Below, one piece after another: positions 23,456 to 30,857 of a stretch of 50,037 nt of DNA (positions within the stretch are counted from its first letter, which is position 1; each line of letters starts with the position of its first letter). The stretch covers positions 1 through 50,037 of the forward strand of contig WHSQ01000018.1 of the NCBI GenBank assembly GCA_009380005.1, in the 5' to 3' direction. A program made the position numbers and the translations under genes. The stretch is from Actinomycetota bacterium (lineage in GTDB: Bacteria > Actinomycetota > CADDZG01 > WHSQ01). The notes under the pieces were generated by a model that worked only from the letters and a program-made list of their open reading frames with translations, had not been told where the DNA came from and did no database searches.

Positions 23456-24415
23456 TTGGCTACGCGTGCACGTAGGTCGTGCCTGTCGGTTCCCGGTTCC
23501 TCGCCCAAGATGCTCGCCAAGGCTCCCGGGCTCCCCGCCGACCAGGTCTTCATGGATCTCGAAGACTCCGTCGCTCCTCTCGCCAAAGAGGATGCCCGCG
23601 GCAACGTGATCGATGCGCTCAAGAACAACGAGTGGGGTGAGAAGACGGTCGTCGTTCGCATCAATTCCATCGATAGCCAGTGGGCGGCCGACGACCTCAA
23701 GACCGTCGTCGAGAACGCCGGCCCGTACCTCGACTGCGTGATGATCCCGAAGGTCCAGCACGCCCACGAGGTTCAGTTCGTCGATCACATGCTGCGGATG
23801 ATCGAGACCAACACCGGACTCGACCGTCGCATCGGTATCGAGATCCAGATCGAGACCGCCACGGGACTTCGCAACATCCACGAGATCGCTCACGCGTCGG
23901 ACCGCGCCGAGACGCTGATCTTCGGTCCCGCCGATATGAGCGCGTCTCTGGGTCTCCCAACCGTCACGGCCGGACTTCCGATGCCGGGCTATCCCGGCGA
24001 CCACTGGCATTGGGTGCTCGAGACGATCCTGGTCGCGGCACGCGATGCCGGTCTGCAGGCGATCGACGGCCCCTTCCTGCTGATCAAGGACCTGGACCTG
24101 TTCCGCGAGATGGCGTTGCGGGCACGGGCGCTCGGCTACGACGGCAAGTGGGCGCTTCATCCGGGCCAGATCGACGTCCTCAACGATGTCTTCACGCCGA
24201 CCCAGGACGAGTACGACAAGGCCGAGGCGCTACTCGAGGCCTACAAGCACGCAACGGACGTCGAGCGCACCGGCGCGGTGATGTTCGGTACAGAGATGAT
24301 CGACGAGGCGTCGCGCAAGATGGCGATCCAGTTCGCCGAGCGCGGTCGCGCCGCCGGTCGCACGGTGTCGAAGAAGCTCGAGGACTTCCAGAAGGAATGG
24401 GAGGCGAAGGCATAG
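23456..24415 (+). CDS. HpcH/HpaI aldolase/citrate lyase (CitE-like acyl-CoA lyase)
   Basis: A 319-residue CitE-family TIM-barrel lyase (SVPGSSPKMLAKAPGLPAD, VFMDLEDSVAP, RINSIDSQW, IFGPADMSASLG, WALHPGQIDVLND). Members cleave or form L-malyl-CoA, beta-methylmalyl-CoA or citramalyl-CoA with Mg. It starts at TTG 23456, preceded by AAGGAGG six bases upstream, which makes this rare start convincing. An acyl-CoA dehydrogenase gene follows after 2 bases, suggesting a joint acyl-CoA degradation step. The exact substrate cannot be read. Confidence 0.88.
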   Translation: MATRARRSCLSVPGSSPKMLAKAPGLPADQVFMDLEDSVAPLAKEDARGNVIDALKNNEWGEKTVVVRINSIDSQWAADDLKTVVENAGPYLDCVMIPKVQHAHEVQFVDHMLRMIETNTGLDRRIGIEIQIETATGLRNIHEIAHASDRAETLIFGPADMSASLGLPTVTAGLPMPGYPGDHWHWVLETILVAARDAGLQAIDGPFLLIKDLDLFREMALRARALGYDGKWALHPGQIDVLNDVFTPTQDEYDKAEALLEAYKHATDVERTGAVMFGTEMIDEASRKMAIQFAERGRAAGRTVSKKLEDFQKEWEAKA

Positions 24416-24417
24416 AC

Positions 24418-25593
24418 ATGCTCGAGCTCAGCGACGTCCAGAAGAGCATCATCGAGACGGTCCGTGACCTCGTCGAGAAAGAGGTCATCCCGATCGCCGA
24501 GGAGCTCGAACACAAGGACGAGTTCCCGGAGAAGATCGTCGAACAGATGAAGGAGATCGGGCTCTTCGGACTGACCGTGCCCGAGGACTACGGCGGCATC
24601 GGCGAGGACCTCGTCACCTATGCCCTGACGGTCGTCGAGCTGGCTCGGGGATGGATGAGTCTGTCCGGCGTGCTGAACACGCACTTCATGGGCTGCTACC
24701 TGATCAATAAGTTCGGGACCGACGAACAGCGTCGGCGTTACCTGCCGATCATGGCGACGGGGGAATGGCGTGCCGCGCTGGCCATGTCGGAGCCGGAGGC
24801 CGGTTCGGACGTCCAGGGAATCAAGACGAAGGCGATCAAGGATGGCGACGACTACGTCGTCAACGGCCAGAAGATGTGGTTGACGAACGGGCTGCGGTCG
24901 TCACTGGTGATGACCCTGGTGAAGACCGATCCCGACGCCGACCCGCCCCACAAGGGCATGAGCATGCTCATCGTCGAGAAGGAGGGCGGCAACCCGAAGC
25001 CCGCTCCCGGCCTCGACGTCGGCAAGAACATCGAGAAGATGGGCTACAAGGGCGTCGAGACGACCGAGATGACGTTCAGCGACTACCGCATCCCGCAAGA
25101 TCGGTTGCTCGGCACCGAGGAGGGGGAAGGCTTCCGCCAGGTGCTCGACGGCATCGAGATCGGCCGGGTCAACGTCGCGGCCCGTGCCGTGGGCGTGGCC
25201 ACCCGGGCCTTCGAGGAAGCGATCAAGTACGCGCAGCAGCGCAAGGCGTTCGGCAAGGCGATCGCCGAGCACCAGGCGATCCAGATCCACCTCGCCGAGA
25301 TGGGCACGACACTGGAGGCGGCGAAGCTGATGCTGTACTCCGCGGCTCAGAAGAAGGTCGCGGGGGAGCGCTCCGATCTGGAAGCGTCGATGGCCAAGCT
25401 GTTCGCCTCCGAGGCCTGCCACGAGATCGTGACCAAGTCGCTCCGCGTGCACGGGGGGTACGGGTACTCCAAGGAGTTCACGATCGAGCGTCTCTACCGC
25501 GACGCGCCGTTCCTGCTGATAGGCGAGGGCACCAGCGAGATCCAGAAGACCGTGATCGCCCGGCGCCTGCTGGAGAACTACAAGCTCAAGTAG
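24418..25593 (+). CDS. Acyl-CoA dehydrogenase
   Basis: A 391-residue FAD-dependent acyl-CoA dehydrogenase. Typical motifs are FGLTVPEDYGG near 50-60, MSEPEAGSDVQG, KMWLTNG, RKAFGKAIAEHQAIQ and the C-terminal YRDAPFLLIGEGTSEIQK, where the glutamate of GEGTSEIQ is the likely catalytic base. It oxidises an acyl-CoA to the 2-enoyl-CoA and passes electrons to ETF. The frame is open far upstream inside the lyase gene, but ATG 24418, just after that gene's TAG, gives the normal start. Confidence 0.94.
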   Translation: MLELSDVQKSIIETVRDLVEKEVIPIAEELEHKDEFPEKIVEQMKEIGLFGLTVPEDYGGIGEDLVTYALTVVELARGWMSLSGVLNTHFMGCYLINKFGTDEQRRRYLPIMATGEWRAALAMSEPEAGSDVQGIKTKAIKDGDDYVVNGQKMWLTNGLRSSLVMTLVKTDPDADPPHKGMSMLIVEKEGGNPKPAPGLDVGKNIEKMGYKGVETTEMTFSDYRIPQDRLLGTEEGEGFRQVLDGIEIGRVNVAARAVGVATRAFEEAIKYAQQRKAFGKAIAEHQAIQIHLAEMGTTLEAAKLMLYSAAQKKVAGERSDLEASMAKLFASEACHEIVTKSLRVHGGYGYSKEFTIERLYRDAPFLLIGEGTSEIQKTVIARRLLENYKLK

Positions 25594-25771
25594 CTGCCAC
25601 GCGGGACCGGCTACCGCTCCGCTCGTACCGGTCGAAGCTTTGGCGCCTCCGTGCCGCTATCCGCAACCCACGCACCAAGGCTTGGCTTCGTCTCACATCG
25701 GCTACCGCTCCGCGGTCGTGCGGTTCGCGTTCGGCATCTGACGCACCCACACGGTGGGGCAGGTGCCAAAC

Positions 25772-25846
25772 GCTAACAGCGACTAAAAGAATGCACTCTT
25801 TCGGGCTCCAAGCACCGCATAGGTGCACCGTTGCGGCTGTTAGTCG
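25772..25846. repeat. Nested inverted repeats with a three-stem RNA-like layout
   Basis: An outer stem CTAACAGC (25773-25780)/GCTGTTAG (25836-25843) encloses two small hairpins: AAAGA/TCTTT (25786-25790 with 25797-25801) and GCACC/GGTGC (25812-25816 with 25822-25826). A second, mutually exclusive pairing CGACTAA (25780-25786)/TTAGTCG (25840-25846) overlaps the outer stem. It lies between convergent genes and overlaps the CBS gene stop, so it could be a bidirectional terminator. The 14-base sequence CGGCTACCGCTCCG also occurs twice nearby (25608-25621, 25699-25712). No gene is seen from 25594 to 25839. Confidence 0.5.
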
Positions 25847-26313
25847 AGGTCGCCGGCTTCTATGCGTTGTAGGCGGTCGCTGCGCGCGTCTCGGACTAGT
25901 TGGTGGCCCAGGAGAGGTTGCAGGGTGTCGGGTTCCTTCATGCCCTCGGCCACGATGGTGAGGAGGTCGCGCAGCGAGATGATGCCCACGACCTTGCCGT
26001 CCGCAGCCGCGACGGGAAGGTGGCGGAACCACTTCTGGAACATGATCTCGGCGGCTTCCTTGAGGCTGGTTTCCGCAGGGATCGTCACGACGTCGTTGGT
26101 CATGACATCGCCGAGGCTGATGTTCTTGGGGTCGCGCCCGAGGCCGATCTCGCGCAGGACATCGCGTTCGGTGACGATGCCGCGCAGCTGATCACCCTCC
26201 ATCACCAAGAGGGAGCCGGTCTGCGCCTTCCACATCTTCGAGGCCGCTTCAGCGAGCGTGTCGCCCGGGGAATCGGTGACGGCGGCGGCCGTCATGATGT
26301 CTGACACCTTCAC
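25840..26313 (-). CDS. CBS-domain pair protein
   Basis: A 157-residue protein of two CBS motifs: the first at about 1-60 (MKVSDIMTAAAVT, LRGIVTERDVLREI), the second at about 65-125 (VMTNDVVTIPAETSL, RHLPVAAADGKVVGIISLRDL). Such Bateman modules bind adenosyl ligands (AMP, ATP, SAM) and act as energy or ligand sensors. The last 30 residues are a non-domain tail. No enzyme domain is fused. It is transcribed against the acyl-CoA dehydrogenase operon and is divergent from the LLM oxidoreductase gene. Confidence 0.92.
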   Translation of the reverse strand: MKVSDIMTAAAVTDSPGDTLAEAASKMWKAQTGSLLVMEGDQLRGIVTERDVLREIGLGRDPKNISLGDVMTNDVVTIPAETSLKEAAEIMFQKWFRHLPVAAADGKVVGIISLRDLLTIVAEGMKEPDTLQPLLGHQLVRDARSDRLQRIEAGDLD

Positions 26314-26365
26314 GGCAGAGAGTCTAGCCCACCGCGCCGGGCTCTCCGGGGCCTAGACTTCGCGT

Positions 26366-27373
26366 ATGAAGGTCGGTCTGGCGCTTCCGCACTACGACAC
26401 GAGCCTCGCGGGGCGAGACGTCTCGTACGAGGCGAACGAGCGTATCGCCCTGCAGGCAGAGCAGTCCGGGTACGACTCGATCTGGGTGTCCGATCATCTC
26501 TTCATCGATTGGGGGAAGTACGGGGGGCCGTCCGATCCGCAGGGTTCCCTGGAGTGTTGGACCACGATGTCGGCTCTCGCGGCCCGCACGAAGAGGGTTC
26601 GGGTCGGCTCGCTCGCTTTGTGCAACGACTTCCGTAACCCCGCTCTGCTGGCGAAGATGGCGGCCACGCTTCAGCTGTTGTCCGGAGGTCGTCTGGAGCT
26701 CGGTGTGGGAGCCGGATGGTACGAGCCGGAGTACCGGGCCAGCGGCATCACCTTCGACAGAGCGGGCCGGAGGATAGAGCGCCTCGGCGAGAGCCTCGAG
26801 ATCGTCCGGCATCTCCTCGACGGTGAGGAGCTGGTGTTCAAGGGCGACCACTACACGATCGACGGCGCCATATGTCGCCCGCTGCCCGAGACTCCTCCGC
26901 GTTTGTGGATAGGAGGCAAGGGGAACCGCTTGCTCCGGACGGTGGCACGCGTCGCCGACGGCTGGAACTTCTCCTGGTTGGGCACGGTCGAGACCTACGA
27001 GGAGCGGCTCCGGGCCTTCGCGCGCGCCTGTGAGGACGAGGGCCGGGAGCCGGATTCGGTCGCCCGGTCCGTGGGGGTCAAGGCGCTCGTGGGCTCGGAC
27101 GACGCCGACGTGCGCAGACGGTTCCAACGGTTGGTCGAGCGCACCCCGTCCGGCCTGATGGAAGCCTTTACCGAGGGGGGCGAAGTATCCTGGGAGTCGT
27201 TCCGACGGAGCCATTTCGTCGGATCGGTCGATGAGGTCGTCGATCGCCTGGGCGGGCTCAAGGAGCTTGGCGTCGAAGAGGTGATCCTCTCGCTCGGCAC
27301 CCTTCCGTTCCAGGTCTCGGACGAGGAGGACGTCGGCATCGTCGGCACCGAGGTAGCACCGCAACTCAGATGA
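26366..27373 (+). CDS. LLM-class flavin/F420-dependent oxidoreductase
   Basis: A 335-residue luciferase-like (beta-alpha)8 oxidoreductase (SIWVSDHLFIDWG, RVGSLALCNDFRNPALLAKM, LELGVGAGWYEPEY, PRLWIGGKG). In Actinomycetota most proteins of this type use coenzyme F420 and some FMN; I cannot decide here. The substrate is unknown. The next gene, a TatA-like protein, begins about 15 bases after its stop on the same strand. Confidence 0.9.
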   Translation: MKVGLALPHYDTSLAGRDVSYEANERIALQAEQSGYDSIWVSDHLFIDWGKYGGPSDPQGSLECWTTMSALAARTKRVRVGSLALCNDFRNPALLAKMAATLQLLSGGRLELGVGAGWYEPEYRASGITFDRAGRRIERLGESLEIVRHLLDGEELVFKGDHYTIDGAICRPLPETPPRLWIGGKGNRLLRTVARVADGWNFSWLGTVETYEERLRAFARACEDEGREPDSVARSVGVKALVGSDDADVRRRFQRLVERTPSGLMEAFTEGGEVSWESFRRSHFVGSVDEVVDRLGGLKELGVEEVILSLGTLPFQVSDEEDVGIVGTEVAPQLR

Positions 27374-27387
27374 CGAGGAGGCAACGA

Positions 27388-27660
27388 GTGGGCAACATCG
27401 GACCAACGGAAATGCTGATCTTCCTGGCGATACTGTTGCTGATCTTCGGCGCCGCGAAGCTCCCGAAGCTGGCGCGTTCGATGGGCCAGGCCGGTAAGGA
27501 GTTCAAGGCCGGGCTCAAGGAGGGCTACCAGGCCGAGGACGTCGAGGGCCCGTGTCCCTTCTGCGGGAACGAGATCGGAGCGGACGCCAAGTTCTGCCCC
27601 GGTTGCGGCAAGCCTGCGAACGAGGTCGTCGCCGAGAAAGAGAAGAAGAAGACCGCTTAG
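27388..27660 (+). CDS. tatA: TatA-type twin-arginine translocase component fused to a zinc ribbon
   Basis: A 90-residue protein. Residues 1-50 are a normal TatA: IGPTEMLIFLAILLLIFGAAKLPKLARSMG, with the transmembrane helix at about 7-21, the FG hinge at 20-21 and an amphipathic helix. Residues 55-75 are a zinc ribbon with C56, C59, C70 and C73 (CPFCG and CPGCG), followed by a lysine-rich tail. GTG 27388 follows GAGGAGG; the frame opens at 27370 overlapping the previous stop. TatA forms the protein-conducting pore of the Tat pathway. The zinc ribbon is unusual and may regulate or recognise substrates; no tatB/C gene is nearby. Confidence 0.85.
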   Translation: MGNIGPTEMLIFLAILLLIFGAAKLPKLARSMGQAGKEFKAGLKEGYQAEDVEGPCPFCGNEIGADAKFCPGCGKPANEVVAEKEKKKTA

Positions 27661-27667
27661 CCGATCT

Positions 27668-28726
27668 CTACGGGCTGAGCAGCACCTTCATCGCTTCGCG
27701 CGACGCGAACGCCTCGTAACCCGCGGGAGCGTCGTCCAGCTCCAAACGATGGGTCACGATCTTCTGAGGTTCGAGATCGCCCTTCGCCACCGCGAACAGA
27801 GCATCGTCCCAATATGCTTGCACGTTGGTCATGCCCGTGAACTGGATCCTTAGACCCGAGATCCACGCCCGACCCATCGCCAACTCGTAGCGTTCCGCTC
27901 CGTAGACGCCGACGATGGTTGCGCGGCCGCCGGCCGGAGTCAACGTCCTGATCGCGGTCTTGAACGCGGGAACGGCTCCGACCGCGTCCATCGCTACGGT
28001 CGCCATCTTCCCACCGGTCGCGCCGGAGACCGCTGCCCCCACATCGTCGTCACCGACGACGATGCCGTCGAACCCCAATTGCTCGGCCCCGAAGCGTACG
28101 CGTCGCTCATCCGTGTCGAGTATCAGCACGCTTTGGGCCCCCATCCGCTGCGCGGCTCCCGCACACATCAGACCGACGGGGCCAGCACCGACGATCACCA
28201 CGACGTCATCGGCATCGATGTCGGAAGCGGCGGCAGCGTGGAACCCGGTCGCCAAGATGTCGCCGCCGAAGATGGCTTCCTCGTCGGAGAGTCCCGAGAG
28301 GGCACCGGATAGGGTCTTGAGGTTCGTATCCGCGTTCGGGACGCGCACGTATTCGGCCTGGGCGCCGTCGAGGTCCCCTTGGAGCTCGCCCAGACCGAGG
28401 GCGCGACGGTCATCGCAGAAGTTGAACCGTTTCGCGAGGCACGCGGTGCACTCTCCGCATGCGATGAGGAACGAGCCCAGGACGCGAGTGTCCTCCCAGT
28501 GCTTGGCGACGCCTTCGCCCAACTCGGCGATGCGGCCCACGAACTCGTGGCCGATCACGCCGCCCTTGCGCATGCCGGGCGTCTTGCCGTCGAGGACGTG
28601 GAGGTCGGAGCCGCAGATCGCGGATAGCTTCACCTCGACGATGGCATCCTTGGGGTCCTGGATCTGCGGTTCTTGCACGTCTTCGACGGCTACCTTGCCC
28701 TCACCCGCGAACACCACCGCTTTCAA
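27668..28726 (-). CDS. Zinc-dependent alcohol dehydrogenase (MDR family)
   Basis: A 352-residue medium-chain dehydrogenase. The catalytic zinc ligand C38 in ICGSDLH and H60/E61 in IGHEFVG are present, as are the structural-zinc cysteines (CGECTACLAKRFNFC region) and the Rossmann motif VIVGAGPVGLMCAG. This looks like an intact alcohol/polyol dehydrogenase using NAD(P); the substrate is not evident. It is convergent with the TatA-zinc ribbon gene (7 bases apart) and divergent from the mycoredoxin gene. Confidence 0.92.
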   Translation of the reverse strand: MKAVVFAGEGKVAVEDVQEPQIQDPKDAIVEVKLSAICGSDLHVLDGKTPGMRKGGVIGHEFVGRIAELGEGVAKHWEDTRVLGSFLIACGECTACLAKRFNFCDDRRALGLGELQGDLDGAQAEYVRVPNADTNLKTLSGALSGLSDEEAIFGGDILATGFHAAAASDIDADDVVVIVGAGPVGLMCAGAAQRMGAQSVLILDTDERRVRFGAEQLGFDGIVVGDDDVGAAVSGATGGKMATVAMDAVGAVPAFKTAIRTLTPAGGRATIVGVYGAERYELAMGRAWISGLRIQFTGMTNVQAYWDDALFAVAKGDLEPQKIVTHRLELDDAPAGYEAFASREAMKVLLSP

Positions 28727-28817
28727 CCGGCACCTCCAGGTGTAACGTTTCGACCCCCGTGGGGGCCGGGAATCCCTACCAGAAGCATCTCGTTATCTCC
28801 AGTTGGAGGCCACTATC

Positions 28818-29066
28818 TTGGCGACGGTGACGATGTATTCAACCGTTTGGTGCGGTCATTGCCGGCGTCTGAAGCGGCAGCTCGACGAAGCCGGCGTCCC
28901 CTTCGTCGAGATCGACATCGAACGGCCGGAGCACCGCCATCTCGGCGACCGGATCGAGGCTCACACCGGCGGGTACCGGACCGTTCCTACGCTGGAGATC
29001 GGCGGAGAGCTGTACGTCAATCCGGCGCTCACCGAGGTCCTGCACGTGGTGCGGCGGGCGGGGTAG
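28818..29066 (+). CDS. Mycoredoxin-like glutaredoxin
   Basis: An 82-residue thioredoxin-fold protein with active site CGHC (TVWCGHCRRLK) and the cis-proline TVPTLEIGG. Mycoredoxins are actinobacterial glutaredoxins that reduce mycothiol mixed disulfides; the usual active site is CGYC or similar. TTG 28818 has GGAGG eight bases upstream; TTG 28803, GTG 28827 and ATG 28833 are alternatives. It is followed after 48 bases by the rhodanese-MoeB gene, fitting a sulfur/thiol-chemistry neighbourhood. Confidence 0.85.
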   Translation: MATVTMYSTVWCGHCRRLKRQLDEAGVPFVEIDIERPEHRHLGDRIEAHTGGYRTVPTLEIGGELYVNPALTEVLHVVRRAG

Positions 29067-29114
29067 CGTCGTCCCGGCCGTACGGGCATTTAACACTTAT
29101 TGTAAGGTAGATAT

Positions 29115-30275
29115 ATGACGAATTTCAGGGACCTCCTCAAGCAGGTGCGGGAGCAGATCGCGGAGACCACGCCCGAAGAGCTCCGATCCCGCCTCGAGCA
29201 AGGCGACCGTCCCGAGTTGCTCGATGTGCGGGAGCTCGACGAGGTCCGCAACGGCGTCGTCCCGGGGGCCAAGAACCTCTCCCGGGCCCACTTCGAGAGC
29301 AGGGTCGAGGACCTCCTGCCCGACAAGGGCTCCGAGGTCGTCATCTACTGCGCCAGCGGGGTTCGTAGCGCCTTCGCCGCCCGGACCCTGGAGGAGCTCG
29401 GCTACGAGAACGTCGTCCACCTGAAGGGTGGGTTCAACCGCTGGAAGGACCTCGGGTTCCAGATCGACGTCCCGCGCATCCTCGATGCATCGCAACGTGA
29501 CCGTTACTCCCGGCACCTGATCCTTCCCGAGGTCGGCGAGGCGGGGCAGATGAAGTTCATGAACGCCAAGGTGCTGTCGATCGGAGCCGGCGGACTGGGT
29601 TCGCCGGCGCTGCTCTATCTTGCCGCCGCCGGCGTCGGAACGATCGGGATCGTCGACTCCGATCGTGTGGAAGAGAGCAATCTGCAGCGTCAGGTCGTAC
29701 ACAACACGGAACGCATCGGCATGCTCAAGGCGGAATCGGCTAAAGAGGCCCTGACCTCACTGAACCCCGACGTCCAGGTGAACGTGCATGCCTATCGAAT
29801 CGACGAGTCGAACGCGCAGGAGCTCATCTCGCAGTACGACCTGGTGGTCGACGGTTGCGACAACTTCGAAACGCGATACGTCGTGAACGACGCGTCGGTG
29901 GCGCTACGCACACCGGTCGTTCATGGATCGATATTCCGGTTCGAGGGCATGGCATCGACGTTCCTCCCGTTCGAGGGACCCTGCTACCGGTGCCTGTATC
30001 CGGAAGCGCCGCCCCCCGAACTGGCCCCTACCTGAAGCGAGGCAGGTGTCCTGGGCGTGCTCCCCGGGATAGTGGGTTCGATACAGGCCAACGAAGCACT
30101 CAAGCTCATCGCGGGCTATGGCGACCCACTGGTCGGCCGTCTCCTGACGTTCGATGCGCAGACGACGAGCTTCGGCGAGGTCAAGGTGCGGCGCGATCCG
30201 GCCTGCCCGGTCTGCGGCGAACAGGCGAAGCGGCCGGTGACGGGCGAGGAGCCACGTCTCCGTTCCGTCGGGTAG
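29115..30275 (+). CDS. moeB: Rhodanese-MoeB/ThiF adenylyltransferase with in-frame TGA (candidate selenoprotein)
   Basis: The 386-codon frame is interrupted by a single TGA at 30033-30035 (codon 307). Residues 1-120 are a rhodanese with active cysteine C79 (YCASGVRS); 127-386 are a ThiF/MoeB E1-like domain (GAGGLGS at 158-163, NLQRQVVH). The enzyme would adenylate a sulfur-carrier C-terminus and sulfurate it. TGA falls where relatives have a conserved cysteine in (S)CAEAGVLGVLPG; here it reads PT-TGA-SEAGVLGVLPG. The zinc cysteines C290/C293 lie before it and C364/C367 after it, so read-through is needed for a complete fold. A stem-loop follows at 30047-30071. Alternatives are a recent nonsense mutation or a base error. 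Confidence 0.8.
30047..30071 (+). promoter_or_regulatory. SECIS-like stem-loop downstream of the in-frame TGA
   Basis: A continuous 9-bp stem (30047-30055 with 30063-30071, two G-U pairs: T47-A71, G48-T70, T49-A69, C50-G68, C51-G67, T52-G66, G53/54/55-C65/64/63) closes a 7-base loop CGTGCTC (30056-30062). The loop begins 20 bases after the TGA and has G as its second base, which matches the published bacterial SECIS pattern as I remember it. GC-rich coding DNA forms such hairpins by chance at some rate, so it is only supportive. Confidence 0.5.
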
Positions 30276-30371
30276 TCCCCCGCCGCTGCGCCCCCTCCGC
30301 CGAGTGCGAATCCTGGCCTGCTTGTAGCCCGCCCCGCTTCATTTCGCACTCGGCCCGGTAGCGTGGGGGCC

Positions 30372-30857
30372 GTGAAGGTTCTCGTGATCTCGGACACCCA
30401 TACGCACGGTACGACTCGGGCGTTGCCGGAGGGGGCGTGGCCCTTCATCGAGACGGCCGACCACATCCTGCATTCGGGCGACGTCGTGGATCCGGCGCTG
30501 CTCGATGAGTTGAAGACCTTCGCCCCGGTCGATGTCGTCATGGGCAACTGCGATGGATGGGACGTTCGGGATTGGGGCGCGACCGAGACGAAGGTCGTCG
30601 ATCTCGCGGGGATCGAGATCGGCATGATCCACGATTCCGGCACCACTATCGGGCGCCGGGAACGCATGCGCAAGCGCTTCCCAACCGCGCGCGTCGTCGT
30701 GTTCGGCCACTCCCACATGCCGGTGAACGAGGACGACGGTGACCTGTTGCTGCTCAACCCGGGCAGCCCGACCTGGAAGCGACGCGCGGCGTACAACTCC
30801 ATGGCGTTGCTGTGGATAGAGGACGGCGAGGTGGCCGCCGAGGTCTTCGCCGTCTAG
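30372..30857 (+). CDS. YfcE/MJ0936-type metallophosphoesterase
   Basis: A 161-residue calcineurin-like phosphodiesterase with the metal-binding series D-x-H (ISDTHTHG), GD (HSGDVVDP), GNCD (MGNCDG), and GHSH (FGHSHMP). These are small cytoplasmic phosphoesterases of broad specificity. It starts at GTG 30372, preceded by GGGGG; an in-frame GTG at 30363 would add 3 residues. It is on the same strand as the MoeB gene and convergent with the LarA-like gene, whose stop overlaps its stop. Confidence 0.9.
   Translation: MKVLVISDTHTHGTTRALPEGAWPFIETADHILHSGDVVDPALLDELKTFAPVDVVMGNCDGWDVRDWGATETKVVDLAGIEIGMIHDSGTTIGRRERMRKRFPTARVVVFGHSHMPVNEDDGDLLLLNPGSPTWKRRAAYNSMALLWIEDGEVAAEVFAV

Noticed and set aside
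29115-30035. Treating the MoeB gene as two separate genes (29115-30035 and 30057-30275)
   Set aside because: Both parts are in the same frame, together make one complete domain, and the zinc site is split between them; one interrupted gene is the better description.
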